DNA of 11,409 nucleotides from GCA-2716065 sp036123135 (GTDB taxonomy: Bacteria > Bacteroidota > Bacteroidia > Flavobacteriales_D > Parvicellaceae). Below the pieces are notes generated by a model that had not been told where the DNA came from, searched no databases, and worked only from the letters and a program-made list of their open reading frames with translations. The translations under genes and the position numbers were made by a program. The stretch is taken from contig JAZADZ010000074.1 in NCBI GenBank assembly GCA_036123135.1, positions 1-11,409 of the forward strand. The letters are read 5' to 3'. Shown here piece after piece: positions 1 through 6,658 of the stretch (the stretch's first letter is position 1; the number at the start of each line of letters is the position of its first letter).

Positions 1-254
1 CCTGAAGGGTCTAGTTTTTGAATAAAAACATCATTACTTCCTTGTGAGGTAAGGTTGTTTGTTCCTGCTCCAGGGTCGAAATCTGCCGTCCCTTGAAAGA
101 ATCCTGTGGTATAGACGTTTCCTGAAGCATCTACTGTAATGGATCTCCCCCAATCACTTCCAGTACCCCCAAAGGATTTTGCCCATTCTAGATTTTGAGC
201 ATTTATACCTAATGTAAGTAGCAAGGAAATCAATATAGTAATTGGTTTGTGCAT
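1..254 (-). CDS. Secreted SBBP-type beta-propeller repeat protein, N-terminal fragment
   Basis: Partial gene: it starts with ATG at 254 and the reading frame is still open at the left edge, so only the first 84 residues are visible. Residues 1-20 form a signal peptide (basic start, Leu/Ile-rich core, ending INAQ). Residues 24-30 (WAKSFGG) and the following GSDWGRSITVDASGNVYTTG stretch are the hallmark of an SBBP/beta-propeller blade: a W-A-x-x-x-G-G opening, then D-x-x-G-N-V-Y-x-T-G, then F-x-G-T-A-D-F-D-P-G. This family in Bacteroidota consists of large exported proteins with many tandem blades, often ending in a T9SS sorting domain; that end is outside the window. The role is unknown, and surface or extracellular location is inferred from the signal peptide. 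Start choice: the signal peptide follows the ATG directly, and a -7 box lies 48 bases upstream. Confidence 0.85.
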   Translation of the reverse strand, partial: MHKPITILISLLLTLGINAQNLEWAKSFGGTGSDWGRSITVDASGNVYTTGFFQGTADFDPGAGTNNLTSQGSNDVFIQKLDPS

Positions 255-302
255 TTTTTCTGTTTTGGTTATTGTTATTTGCTAACTTTTTATATGCTCT
301 AA

Positions 303-310
303 CAAATTTA
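303..310 (-). promoter_or_regulatory. Bacteroidetes-type -7 box upstream of the SBBP gene
   Basis: Read on the minus strand this is TAAATTTG, a full match to the TAnnTTTG -7 consensus of the Bacteroidetes primary sigma factor. It lies 48 bases before the ATG at 254. I see no good TTTG-like -33 element at the expected distance, so the call rests on the -7 box and its position. Confidence 0.45.
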
Positions 311-496
311 CTAATTTTTACATGTTTATATTCGCTCTTGACCCGAATTGCGTTCACTCATTGGCTTTTTTGTGAACGTTTATTTTTAAAAAGGATTAAA
401 GGCCTTTTTTACGCTCATTATTTCAGCCTGAATTGAAGCTTTTGGATCTCAATAAAATCTTCGTAAAAGTTTGAACTCTTTCCTATGGAGGTCACC

Positions 497-528
497 AAAG
501 TTCCAAGCAATTTACTTGGAACTTTTTT
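497..528. terminator. Perfect 11-bp hairpin with T-run, probable intrinsic terminator
   Basis: Bases 497-507 (AAAGTTCCAAG) pair perfectly with 515-525 (CTTGGAACTTT) around a 7-base loop. On the plus strand the stem runs into six T's, then G and five more T's, the classic intrinsic terminator layout. Yet no plus-strand gene lies upstream. By position it suits the minus-strand GH16 gene, whose stop codon lies 18 bases away, but read that way the stem is followed by only three T's, which are part of the stem. It may end GH16 transcripts despite the poor tail, work in both directions, or end an unannotated plus-strand transcript. Confidence 0.65.
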
Positions 529-543
529 GTTTTTAGAAAAAAT

Positions 544-2172
544 TTATTGCTTTACAACTTTAAATTCCTCACTTGAAAAAGCAGAAGAAACTTTAACGAT
601 GTATGTTCCTTTTGAAAAAGGTCGCATTGATAGCTCTGGTTGTGTAGTCGAAAGCAATAGTTGTCCATCCAGATCAAAAAGATGGACGCTTAGGTTCTGC
701 TGGTTTTCGAAATTTTTAATCCGAATAATGTCATCAGATGGATTAGGATAAACCTTCAAGTTCGAAGGTGCTTCTTGGATAGCCCCAGTAGCACTTCCCT
801 GCTGATAAATTCTCACATAATCGATTACCATTGGGCTCTGTGTAAAATTAGGATCGATACTGGGCTCAATGGCGATGTTTAATAAAATGTACTGGTCTTC
901 AATGAATGGCCAATTGGACATGTTTTGTGAAGATGGTGAATAGGTGTAAAATACAAGACTGTCTAGGCTAAATATGATTTTATCCTCGGACCATTCCATG
1001 GCATAAGTGTGAAAAGTATTGGATACATCACTGGCCATTAAACCACCGTGATTAATGGTTGCACCAAAAGAAGATGGTGTGTGTAAAGCACTCTGAATGT
1101 AATTTTGATTGTTTCCCCAGTGCTCCATAATGTCTATTTCTCCACAATCTGGCCAATTCGTAGACCCAAACCCTTGATTGTACCAGTAGGCACCATTTTC
1201 ATTTATATTTTTACCCAACATCCATATTGCAGGCCATGTTCCTATTCCATCAGGGAGTTTAGCTCGAACCTCAACTCTTCCGTGAGTAAACGCAAACTTC
1301 GAATTTAACCTTGCTGAAGTATACTGTTTGGTTTGACCCTGGTCTGTAAAATTTTCTTTTTTCGCAACGATGTATAAATTACCGTCATCAACATATGAGT
1401 TTTCAATTCTATTTGTATAATGCTGCTGTTCTCCATTGAACCAGCTAACTCCGTTCGGTAAAAGAGTTTGGTGATACCATTTTGAAGGGTCAACAGGACC
1501 GTCAACATCAAACTCATCAGACCAAACCAGCTGATTAAAATTAACTGGAGGAGATGTAGGTCCCGAAATAACAATACTTCCAAGAACAGACTCATCAGCA
1601 GGGTTTGCATTAATCCCATTTACCATAAAACCATATTGAACAATTAGTCCTGCTGATAGACTTGAAGCTGGAACTGAAATGGAAAAAATACCATTGAGCG
1701 GTAAGTCTTGAACTGCAGATCCAGAAAGCGCGTCTGCATATCCGTTAGATGGGTCTAACGCTTTAATAAAAAACTTTGCATTATACAACGTATTGTCTAA
1801 TGTATTAGAGACCACTTCACCAGAAAATGTTAAATCATTTCCATTGAAAGAGGCACCAGGTTCTACAAGAGTGGATGCTTCCATTATTTTAGCCCCAATT
1901 GCTCCATTTTGCCAGTACGGATCTCCTGGATTATCTGCATATGCATTAAAATTGGGTTGCAAAGTAATGGTATTTGCATTTTGATCGATTGTAGTTTTAA
2001 GGTCTTGTACTGCCCAATTACTTCCAAATTGAAATCCACCATTCATATCAAAAACGTTCATGTAGCCCATCCAATTATCGGTAGAATTGAATGAAATCGT
2101 ATTTTGAGAAAAGGAAGAGTAAAACCCAAAAAATAAGGAAATTGAGACCAAAGGGGCGAGAATGTATTTCAT
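544..2172 (-). CDS. Secreted GH16 endo-beta-glucanase (laminarinase-like) with T9SS sorting domain
   Basis: A 542-residue extracellular glycoside hydrolase. Residues 1-23 are a signal peptide. Residues about 24-205 are a beta-rich region I cannot assign. Residues about 213-457 are a GH16 domain opening with LVWSDEFD and containing GEIDIMEHWG: E345 (nucleophile), D347 and E350 (acid/base) in the E-x-D-x-x-E form. That beta-bulge form is found in laminarinases, agarases and carrageenases rather than lichenases. Flanking motifs (SARLNSK, GRVEVRAKLP, WPAIWMLG, WPDCGEIDIME) fit beta-1,3-glucanases, so laminarin is the likeliest substrate by family inference. Residues about 470-542 (KVYPNPSDD ... 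KGTYIVKV ... FKVVKQ) are a type A T9SS sorting domain, so the enzyme should be exported across the outer membrane and released or anchored at the surface. No SusC/SusD or other carbohydrate genes flank it. ATG at 2172 immediately precedes the signal peptide. Confidence 0.93.
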   Translation of the reverse strand: MKYILAPLVSISLFFGFYSSFSQNTISFNSTDNWMGYMNVFDMNGGFQFGSNWAVQDLKTTIDQNANTITLQPNFNAYADNPGDPYWQNGAIGAKIMEASTLVEPGASFNGNDLTFSGEVVSNTLDNTLYNAKFFIKALDPSNGYADALSGSAVQDLPLNGIFSISVPASSLSAGLIVQYGFMVNGINANPADESVLGSIVISGPTSPPVNFNQLVWSDEFDVDGPVDPSKWYHQTLLPNGVSWFNGEQQHYTNRIENSYVDDGNLYIVAKKENFTDQGQTKQYTSARLNSKFAFTHGRVEVRAKLPDGIGTWPAIWMLGKNINENGAYWYNQGFGSTNWPDCGEIDIMEHWGNNQNYIQSALHTPSSFGATINHGGLMASDVSNTFHTYAMEWSEDKIIFSLDSLVFYTYSPSSQNMSNWPFIEDQYILLNIAIEPSIDPNFTQSPMVIDYVRIYQQGSATGAIQEAPSNLKVYPNPSDDIIRIKNFENQQNLSVHLFDLDGQLLLSTTQPELSMRPFSKGTYIVKVSSAFSSEEFKVVKQ

Positions 2173-2221
2173 TTTTAAATTTTAAATTAAAATAATCAAA
2201 AAAAACATTTAAACTCTAATA

Positions 2222-2256
2222 ATAAATTATTCGCTGTTGAACCTTCAAATCAAAAA
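2222..2256 (-). promoter_or_regulatory. Candidate promoter of the GH16 gene
   Basis: On the minus strand TTTTTG (2256-2251) is followed after 21 bases by TAATTTAT (2229-2222), which resembles the Bacteroidetes TTTG / TAnnTTTG pair but misses the last two bases of the -7 box. It ends 49 bases before the ATG at 2172, like the -7 box of the SBBP gene. AT-rich background makes chance matches common. Confidence 0.3.
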
Positions 2257-2263
2257 TTTTTGA
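2250..2263. repeat. 14-bp perfect palindrome in divergent intergenic region
   Basis: TCAAAAATTTTTGA is a perfect palindrome lying between the divergent starts at 2172 and 2362. It could be an operator for a dimeric regulator, or simply two overlapping -33-like TTTTTG elements facing opposite ways. Its low complexity keeps confidence low. Confidence 0.3.
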
Positions 2264-2361
2264 CTTTTGGTATTGCATTTGTGCATTGAAAACAACTCAC
2301 CAACAATAAAAAAGCTTATTAAATTAGATTGGATTAATTTTAACTAAACTTATTATTTAGC

Positions 2362-3306
2362 ATGCAATTGACAAGACTGTTATATAGATACGCAAAAAAA
2401 TGGCTTAAGCTATCATTAATTTTTGTTGCATTTCTAACTTGTACACTGTCCTGTAGTGTGTACTATAACACTTCAGATTTTGATAAAAATTTTAAGCAAA
2501 TCATCAACAGTGTACAAAAAAACTACTCAACTACTAAAGATGGATTTTTGCTAATCAAACAACGTTTTTCTTCTTTCAATGCAGATTTAACCCAGGACCC
2601 TTTTCTTCAGGGTAAAGAAAAACTAAACAACTTAGAAAAAAAGTTTAGTAGCATTTCAACAACAAAAAATAAACTCATTTCAGAATACAAAAAGTTTAAA
2701 CTCTACAGTGAGAAAAAGCCTAAAATAAGCTCCAAAGACAAAGAATGGGAGCTTTTGAAAAACACCAAACAAGAAATCAAAACACTGAGCGAAGAAATTG
2801 AAAAAAAGACGAATGAATTCATTGAAATATCGAAAGCATTTCAAGAGTATGTGAATAGCTCAATAATTTCTAAAGTTACCGTCTTAAACGTAAAAGAAGC
2901 CAAAAAATCGCTAGGTTTAATCGCCAAGCAAATGGTTACTTTTGATGCTGAGAATTCAAAAACACAAGCCACTTACACATCCATTTTTACACAACTCCAA
3001 AAAAAATATTCCAATTCCTTTCCCGACAAAGTGAACGAAATTGAAAAAATTCTCATTGCTATTGATTCAAATTCAAATGTTATTGAATCCCAAGAAACTA
3101 TTTTAAGCGCTTCAATTAAAAAATTCAATGAACTAACAAAAAATAACGAACAGATCTACTCCTCTGATCCCTTATATGCTCATGTTAGCATCGTTCAGCA
3201 AGAAATTGAAACCGCTGTTAAGTACATTCAAGGTATTCAAAATGATATAAAAATTCTATACAAAGAATTTCAAAAAAGCGCAGATTCATTGCAAAATCAG
3301 AAATGA
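2362..3306 (+). CDS. Putative coiled-coil lipoprotein of unknown function
   Basis: I do not recognise the family. The 314-residue product starts with a basic stretch (RLLYRYAKKWLK), a hydrophobic segment at about 17-30 and the sequence LTCTLSCS, where Cys31 fits a relaxed Bacteroidota lipobox (S at -1, L at -2). That suggests a lipid-anchored protein facing the periplasm or outer membrane; an uncleaved membrane anchor is the alternative. The rest is almost wholly helical and charged, rich in Lys, Glu, Ser and Asn, with long coiled-coil-like stretches around 85-175 and 215-310. No enzymatic motif is visible. The ATG at 2362 is the only sensible start, since the hydrophobic segment follows it. 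The stop overlaps the next gene's ATG as ATGA, so the two are almost certainly cotranscribed and translationally coupled. Confidence 0.8.
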   Translation: MQLTRLLYRYAKKWLKLSLIFVAFLTCTLSCSVYYNTSDFDKNFKQIINSVQKNYSTTKDGFLLIKQRFSSFNADLTQDPFLQGKEKLNNLEKKFSSISTTKNKLISEYKKFKLYSEKKPKISSKDKEWELLKNTKQEIKTLSEEIEKKTNEFIEISKAFQEYVNSSIISKVTVLNVKEAKKSLGLIAKQMVTFDAENSKTQATYTSIFTQLQKKYSNSFPDKVNEIEKILIAIDSNSNVIESQETILSASIKKFNELTKNNEQIYSSDPLYAHVSIVQQEIETAVKYIQGIQNDIKILYKEFQKSADSLQNQK

Positions 3307-3812
3307 TTATCCGACTGGCAACTTATAATGACAAGAACGTACTTATTTCATTAGCTAATCAAGTTTATTACCAATCCGAAAAAGACTTTTGGAAAGAAGG
3401 ATACTATAGATTAAATGAACAAGAATTTAATCATCATATTGCCAACAACAAACTCTTTGTTGGAGAAATTGAAAATGAAATTGTTGGCTGTGTTTTGATG
3501 AAAAAAGTAGATTCAAAAACCTCCTCTTTTTCTATGCTAATTTGTCACCCTAATCACAGAAAAAAAGGCATTGGAAAAGCGCTAGTAAAACATGTTGTAC
3601 AGGAAGCAAAAAAAAACAATAAAACCAAAATGCAACTTGAAATTCTGAGTCCTTTAAACTGGGTTCATTCTGAAAAAGAATTCCTTAAACATTGGTATTC
3701 ATCCCTTGGTTTTAATCTGGTTAAGGAAGTTGATTTTCTTGACTATTATCCCTCACACGATAAATACATGAAGTGTGTATTATTGTTTTCCTTATATGAA
3801 AAAAAACTGTGA
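3303..3812 (+). CDS. GNAT-family N-acetyltransferase
   Basis: A 169-residue single-domain acetyltransferase of the GCN5-related fold, moving an acetyl group from acetyl-CoA to an unknown amine. Motif A is clear: residues 82-93, HPNHRKKGIGKA, contain the R-x-x-G-x-G/A pyrophosphate-binding loop (R86, G89, G91). It follows beta-strand 4 (SFSMLICHP). The N-terminal IIRLATYNDKNVLISL opening is typical of the family, and the C-terminal W-Y-x-x-L-G-F-N-L segment (about 131-139) matches motif B, the 'lGF' region. No signal peptide is present, so it is cytosolic. Its ATG overlaps the stop of the upstream putative lipoprotein. The compartments differ, so direct modification of the mature lipoprotein is unlikely. 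The substrate cannot be read from the sequence; amino acids, polyamines, antibiotics or protein N-termini are all possible. Confidence 0.88.
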   Translation: MIIRLATYNDKNVLISLANQVYYQSEKDFWKEGYYRLNEQEFNHHIANNKLFVGEIENEIVGCVLMKKVDSKTSSFSMLICHPNHRKKGIGKALVKHVVQEAKKNNKTKMQLEILSPLNWVHSEKEFLKHWYSSLGFNLVKEVDFLDYYPSHDKYMKCVLLFSLYEKKL

Positions 3813-3881
3813 GCAGCCTAATTTGTATGCATGCTTAACTAAATAAAAAATAGATTTTTTACTTTTAAAAAAATAATTTTT

Positions 3882-4604
3882 ATGGGTAGAGCATTTGAAT
3901 TCAGAAAAGCACGCAAGTTCAAGCGGTGGGGCCAAATGGCCAAAACATTCACAAGAATTGGCAAAGACATTGTAATGGCTGTAAAGGAGGGTGGTCCAGA
4001 TCCTGATTCCAACTCAAGATTAAGAGCGGTAATTCAAAATGCAAAAGCTGCCAACATGCCGAAGGACAACGTGGAGCGTGCCATTAAAAGAGCATCTGAC
4101 AAGGACACAAGCGATTATAAAGAAGTCATTTTTGAAGGTTATGGTCCTTATGGAATAGCAATATTAGTTGAAACTGCTACAGATAACAATAACCGAACTG
4201 TAGCCAATATTAGAAGTTACTTCAATAAACACAATGGGAGCTTAGGCACCTCAGGTTCTGTAGTTTTTATGTTTGACCACACATGTAACTTTAGAATAGC
4301 TGATGATGGCTCAGACCCAGAGGAGTTGGAACTAGATTTAATTGACTATGGTGCAGAGGAAGTATTTAAAGACGACGATGGGGTAATAATTTATGCTTCT
4401 TTTGAAAGCTTTGGCGATATTCAAAAATTCCTTGAAGAAAACAACAAAGAAATTTTGTCCTCTGGGTTTGAAAGAATAGCCCAAACAACTAAAACGCTTT
4501 CGTCCGATCAAGAGGAAGAAATAAATAAGCTCCTTGAAAAAATTGAAGAAGATGACGATGTTCAGAATGTGTACCACACCATGCATCCAACAATAGAAGA
4601 ATAG
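3882..4604 (+). CDS. YebC/PmpR (TACO1) family protein
   Basis: A 240-residue member of the YebC/TACO1 family, of usual length. Such proteins have been described as DNA-binding regulators (PmpR) and, more recently, as ribosome-acting factors that relieve stalling at proline-rich stretches; which applies here is not visible. The N-terminus is MGRAFEFRKARKFKRW rather than the MAGHSKW of enterobacterial YebC, a form I associate with Bacteroidota. It is followed by the conserved helical domain with FTRIGKDIVMAVKEGGPDPDSNSRLR and NMPKDNVERAIKRA. The middle domain starts at FEGYGPYGIAILVE and includes NRTVANIRSYFNKHNGSLG. The C-terminal tail is highly acidic (EEDDD). It leads a compact set with the next gene 6 bases downstream. 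A near-consensus -7 element (TAGATTTT, 3851-3858) sits in the 69-base gap before it, without a well-spaced -33. Confidence 0.93.
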   Translation: MGRAFEFRKARKFKRWGQMAKTFTRIGKDIVMAVKEGGPDPDSNSRLRAVIQNAKAANMPKDNVERAIKRASDKDTSDYKEVIFEGYGPYGIAILVETATDNNNRTVANIRSYFNKHNGSLGTSGSVVFMFDHTCNFRIADDGSDPEELELDLIDYGAEEVFKDDDGVIIYASFESFGDIQKFLEENNKEILSSGFERIAQTTKTLSSDQEEEINKLLEKIEEDDDVQNVYHTMHPTIEE

Positions 4605-4610
4605 CCAATA

Positions 4611-5084
4611 ATGATCAAACCAACCAAACGCTCAAAAAATCGAAATTATTCTGAACTAATCGCTCAAATTAAGGCCCTTATTTCCGGAGAATCAAATCTT
4701 TTTGCCAATCTTGGTAATGTACTTGCCTGTTTAAAATTTTCAATGAATTGGTTTTGGGTAGGACTCTATAAAGTTGAAGGCGATGAGTTGGTACTTTTCA
4801 TGTTTCAAGGCCCGCATGCTTGTACAAGAATCAAAAAAGGAAAGGGTGTATGCGGAACTGCATGGCAGAAAAATGAAAGTATTGTAGTTGAAGATGTAAA
4901 TCAGTTTGATGGGCACATTGCTTGCAATAGTGCTTCAAAATCTGAAATTGTTTTACCTATTAAAAATGATTTGCGAGAAGTAGTTTATGTTTTAGACATT
5001 GATAGTGACAAACTCAATGATTTTGATGATGAAGACGAAAAAGAATTGCAAAAAATTGTTGCCATTGTTGAAGGGTTAATTTGA
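4611..5084 (+). CDS. msrC: Free methionine-(R)-sulfoxide reductase (GAF-domain fRMsr)
   Basis: A 157-residue cytosolic GAF-domain enzyme that reduces free L-methionine-(R)-sulfoxide to methionine, normally recycled by thioredoxin. The three redox cysteines of the family are present: C71 (HACTR), C81 (GVCGTAW) and C105 (GHIACNSAS). Their spacing of 10 and 24 residues equals that of E. coli C84/C94/C118. The signature FDGHIAC...S-x-SEIVLPI and the closing LDIDSDKLNDFDDEDE are also canonical, so a regulatory GAF domain of another kind is unlikely. It begins 6 bases after the YebC-family stop, and its own stop (TGA) overlaps the TTG start of the next gene by 4 bases. This supports a three-gene transcript. 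It would protect free methionine under oxidative stress. Confidence 0.93.
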   Translation: MIKPTKRSKNRNYSELIAQIKALISGESNLFANLGNVLACLKFSMNWFWVGLYKVEGDELVLFMFQGPHACTRIKKGKGVCGTAWQKNESIVVEDVNQFDGHIACNSASKSEIVLPIKNDLREVVYVLDIDSDKLNDFDDEDEKELQKIVAIVEGLI

Positions 5085-6658
5085 AAGCTCTACTTAAAAT
5101 AGCTGTTGTATTTCTTTTATGGTCTTGTGCTCAACAAGCTCCCTTAACAGGCGGTGACAAAGATACAGTACCACCAAAAATTATTGAATTTAAAACCAAT
5201 CCAAAAAATCTATCCACCAATTTTCAATCCAACACAGTCAAAGTTGAATTCAATGAATACATTAAACTAAAAAATACATCCAAAAACTTTTTCGTCAATC
5301 CGCCCATTCAAAACATCGATGTAAAAGCAGCAAATAAAACTGTTTTAATTTCTATTAATGAAAAGCTTAAAAACCAAACTACTTACACTTTTAATTTTGG
5401 AAATGCCATTGAAGATATTACCGAGGGAAATGTTCTAGAGGATTTTAAATACGTCATTTCAACAGGAGCTTTTATTGATTCCAATTTCTTTAATGGCTTT
5501 GCCTACGATGCCTTTTCAAAAAAACCAATTGAAAAAACAAAAGTATTGTTGTTTGAAAATGAAATAGATACGCTCAATGATGAAGCACTTCCAAATTACT
5601 TTTCTATGGCTAAAGAGGATGGAAGCTTTGCATTAGAAAATTTAAAGGATTCCCCATTTTTCCTTGTTGCTTTTGAAGATGAAAATGAAAATAATTCTTA
5701 CGATTCCAAAACAGAAAGAATAGGTTTTATCAATTCGCAAATAGTACCACTTAACAAGCAAGATAGCAGTTCAAAAGCGCCTTCTTTAGCTTTATTTTCT
5801 GAAGAAAAAAAACTCAAACTAATTGATAAAAAATACCTATTTCCTGGAAAAATACTTTTACTGTTTAACCAGAAGACAGATGCAGTTAATGTTTCTTCAA
5901 TGGAGAAAAAACTTTTTCAAATGGTCCGGAACCAACCCTCTGACTCCGTTGAATTTTGGATAGATTCCATTACTACAAAACTCCAAACGTTTAAGATTTC
6001 TTCTCCACTTTTAGACTCTACAAGAAGTATTTCAATACCAACTTTAGCACCAAAAGTTGTTGAGAGTATTTTTACATTTAAAGTGAAGAATTTATCAAAT
6101 CTTAAGCCAAACAGACCATTGCAATTGCAGTTTAATCATCCTATTCTTTCGGTCGATTCTCAGAAAATTAACTTGTCTAAAGACAGTATTTTTTATCCGT
6201 TAAATTTTGAGTATACGGACAATATTTTCTTTCTCTATTTGCCTGAAAATAAATCAGAATCATTTAAACTGAGTGCACTTCCAGGTGCCTTTAATAGTAT
6301 TTATGGATTTACCAACGATAGTACCACTATTAAGATACAGCCTAAATCCAAAAGCGATTATGGTTCAATCTACTTTTCTGTTTCTGTCTCTGATGCTTCA
6401 AATTTTATTTGTCAAGTTTTAAAGAATGAAAAAATAGTTGAATCGTTTTACAGCACAAACCATTCGCTGAAAGGTTCATCCACCATGTGTCTTCCAGGAA
6501 ACTACAATTTGAGAATCATAAAGGACACTGATAAGAATAGAAAATTTACAACAGGTAATTTTATCAAAAAAAAGCAGCCAGAGCAAGTCATATATTACAA
6601 TGAACCCATTGAAATAAAAGCAGGCTGGGATGTAGAAGTGAACTGGGAAATTAAATGA
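5081..6658 (+). CDS. Ig-like domain lipoprotein of the Bacteroidota 'GGxKDxxPP' family
   Basis: A 525-residue lipoprotein starting with TTG at 5081. An in-frame stop lies 10 bases upstream, and there is no ATG before the lipobox, so TTG is the only plausible start. The signal peptide ends LLWSC, making Cys16 the lipidated residue. It is followed by PLTGGDKDTVPPKI, the hallmark entry into a bacterial Ig-like (Ig_5/SbsA-type) domain at about 29-130 (VKVEFNEYIKL ... TTYTFNFGNAIEDITEGN). Residues about 135-220 resemble a carboxypeptidase-regulatory/prealbumin-like fold, with DGSFALENL and the acidic DENENNSYD stretch. The remaining 300 residues are beta-rich and unassigned. Probable location is the outer membrane or periplasm; function is unknown. 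It overlaps msrC by TTGA, implying translational coupling, and its 3' end overlaps the minus-strand omega-amidase by 8 bases. Confidence 0.88.
   Translation: MKALLKIAVVFLLWSCAQQAPLTGGDKDTVPPKIIEFKTNPKNLSTNFQSNTVKVEFNEYIKLKNTSKNFFVNPPIQNIDVKAANKTVLISINEKLKNQTTYTFNFGNAIEDITEGNVLEDFKYVISTGAFIDSNFFNGFAYDAFSKKPIEKTKVLLFENEIDTLNDEALPNYFSMAKEDGSFALENLKDSPFFLVAFEDENENNSYDSKTERIGFINSQIVPLNKQDSSSKAPSLALFSEEKKLKLIDKKYLFPGKILLLFNQKTDAVNVSSMEKKLFQMVRNQPSDSVEFWIDSITTKLQTFKISSPLLDSTRSISIPTLAPKVVESIFTFKVKNLSNLKPNRPLQLQFNHPILSVDSQKINLSKDSIFYPLNFEYTDNIFFLYLPENKSESFKLSALPGAFNSIYGFTNDSTTIKIQPKSKSDYGSIYFSVSVSDASNFICQVLKNEKIVESFYSTNHSLKGSSTMCLPGNYNLRIIKDTDKNRKFTTGNFIKKKQPEQVIYYNEPIEIKAGWDVEVNWEIK

Noticed and set aside
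351..378. Inverted repeat CGTTCAC / GTGAACG with a 14-base loop
   Set aside because: A short 7-bp stem with a long loop, no T-run and no clear relation to a promoter; not distinguishable from chance.
388..410. AAAAAGG ... CCTTTTT hairpin followed by a T
   Set aside because: Mostly A-T pairs with an 8-base loop and no adjacent gene end; too weak to call a terminator.
242..436. A 64-codon plus-strand frame with a very hydrophobic product, followed by the hairpin at 497-528
   Set aside because: It starts with TTG inside the antisense of the SBBP signal peptide, lacks a promoter match, and its Phe/Leu richness is what T-rich DNA gives by chance. Kept only as a possible transcript region.
420..497. 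tRNA-like 3' end: a GTTTGAAC loop-like stretch followed by GGAGGTCACCA just before the hairpin
   Set aside because: No matching 5' acceptor strand (GACCTCC) or cloverleaf arms occur upstream, so this is chance resemblance.
544..751. Plus-strand frame 485-751 overlapping the GH16 3' end
   Set aside because: It is antisense to the T9SS sorting domain, has no family features and spans the hairpin; a shadow frame.
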